The notes beneath the pieces are model-generated. The model searched no databases. It was not told where the DNA came from and saw nothing but the letters and a program-made list of their open reading frames with translations. Shown piece after piece: positions 9,323 through 10,076 of a stretch of 10,076 nucleotides of DNA (position 1 is its first letter; each line of letters starts with the position of its first letter). Origin of the DNA: Bacteroidota bacterium (lineage in GTDB: Bacteria > Bacteroidota > Bacteroidia > Bacteroidales > GCA-2748055); NCBI GenBank assembly GCA_024244665.1, contig JAAEOI010000203.1, positions 1 to 10,076 on the forward strand, read 5' to 3'. A program made the position numbers and the translations under genes.

Positions 9323-10076
9323 TTATACACGATCCGGAACAATGGCTCCGTGCTCTTCCAAAAGTTGCCAGATATCTTCCATGGGAACTTCCGCAGGTGT
9401 TATTCCTAACCTGCCGGCCAATACGGCTGTAACCGCAGCTGCCTGTCCCATGCCCATACAGGTTGCCTGCACCCGCAATGCAGAGTTAGCCCCCCGATCA
9501 CTGCTTAAGCACCTACCGGCCACGACGAGATTTTTGCTTCCCCGGGGGATCAAAGCCCTCAATGGGATGGTGGCTACCACATTTTCTGAAAGGTACTCCG
9601 GGTGCACGCCACTTTCATCGTGGATATCGATGGGATAATAGGCATAGGAAATAGCATCCTCAAAGACCTTACCGCTCACATAATCCGATTGGGTGATCTG
9701 ATAAAGGCCATCGATCCGGTAGGTCTCCCTTACCCCTGTCTCTGTCTGAACTTTCACCACCCCGGTATGTTCACAGCCAGGCAGTGTTCTCAGAAACTTC
9801 AGCATCTTGAATAGAGCCTTGCGTCCCTTAATATTGGTCATGGAATGGGTTTCGGAAGTGGTGGAATCCGCTCCGAAAACATGGCCGCTGAAAGTATACC
9901 CATTGCTGTTAAGCACTCCCCTGATGCTGAGGAAATCTCTCCTGGCCATATCCCCTTTTTCTAATTCTTCCGAATAGAGATGCTCCAGATGGTCCATATC
10001 CAGCTGAGACTTGTCGTAGCCTTCCAGGGTAAACAACAGGGTACCGGGTTGAGTGACGGCCTCCCTTAACACATCA
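9323..10076 (-). CDS. FAD-dependent oxidoreductase, C-terminal part (PF12831 type)
   Basis: The frame is open through the right edge, so the N-terminus, including the expected GxGxxG FAD-binding Rossmann motif and any signal peptide, lies outside the window. A GTG near 10072 is an internal Val codon, not a start. The visible 250 residues match the C-terminal half of PF12831 FAD-dependent oxidoreductases: a TYRIDGLYQIT segment, YPIDIH (about 147-152), the IPLRALIPRGSKNLVVAGRC run, the FAD-contacting GRCLSSDRGANSALRV segment (about 187-202) and MGQAAAV (about 209-215). Proteins of this family are common near glycoside hydrolases and sulfatases in polysaccharide-degrading bacteria, but their substrates are mostly unknown. 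Oxidation of a released sugar or another locus-specific metabolite is an inference from the neighbours. The stop is 54 bases before the fusion gene, with no terminator or promoter visible between, so it probably belongs to the same operon. Confidence 0.9.
   Translation of the reverse strand, partial: DVLREAVTQPGTLLFTLEGYDKSQLDMDHLEHLYSEELEKGDMARRDFLSIRGVLNSNGYTFSGHVFGADSTTSETHSMTNIKGRKALFKMLKFLRTLPGCEHTGVVKVQTETGVRETYRIDGLYQITQSDYVSGKVFEDAISYAYYPIDIHDESGVHPEYLSENVVATIPLRALIPRGSKNLVVAGRCLSSDRGANSALRVQATCMGMGQAAAVTAVLAGRLGITPAEVPMEDIWQLLEEHGAIVPDRV

Noticed and set aside
10070..10072. GTG as the start of the oxidoreductase
   Set aside because: The frame continues open to the window edge, and the protein visible from there is only the C-terminal half of the family. 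The GTG is an internal Val codon.

Overview
The window looks like part of a polysaccharide-degradation locus (a PUL or CAZyme cluster) from a Bacteroidota-type bacterium, probably marine. The evidence is that every gene with a visible N-terminus carries a signal peptide, mostly of the lipoprotein type. Three type I sulfatase modules sit beside glycoside hydrolases, and Shine-Dalgarno sequences are mostly absent or weak, as is common in Bacteroidota. Base composition is roughly balanced. A more exact taxonomic placement is not possible from the sequence alone. A sulfatase-rich planctomycete or verrucomicrobial genome is a weaker alternative.

All six genes lie on the minus strand and are read from right to left, with gaps of 2 to 56 bases or a 4-base overlap. 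In transcription order they are: (1) the C-terminal part of an FAD-dependent oxidoreductase of the PF12831 type (9323 to the right edge); (2) a secreted two-enzyme fusion of an S1 sulfatase and a GH78 alpha-L-rhamnosidase (5774-9268); (3) a secreted GH116-type beta-glycosidase lipoprotein (3129-5732 or 5771); (4) and (5) two tandem paralogous S1 sulfatase lipoproteins (1675-3132 and 199-1668); (6) the first 47 residues of a further lipoprotein, possibly RbsD/FucU-like (left edge to 142).

Together they read as an extracytoplasmic, exo-acting saccharification set. Sulfatases unmask sugars, the fused rhamnosidase removes alpha-L-rhamnose right after desulfation, and the GH116 enzyme removes a beta-linked sugar such as xylose or glucose. 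An oxidoreductase and a possible sugar mutarotase-like protein may process the released sugar. Sulfated rhamnose-containing glycans, ulvan foremost, are the natural candidate substrate. This is inference: no SusC/SusD pair, polysaccharide lyase or regulator lies in the window.

No stretch of 300 bases lacks a gene. No RNA gene, insertion sequence, CRISPR array, clear promoter or convincing terminator was seen. The gene families are known ones. The most unusual points are the fusion protein, departures from the usual sulfatase GKWH motif, the oxidoreductase in this setting, and the lipoprotein at the left edge.
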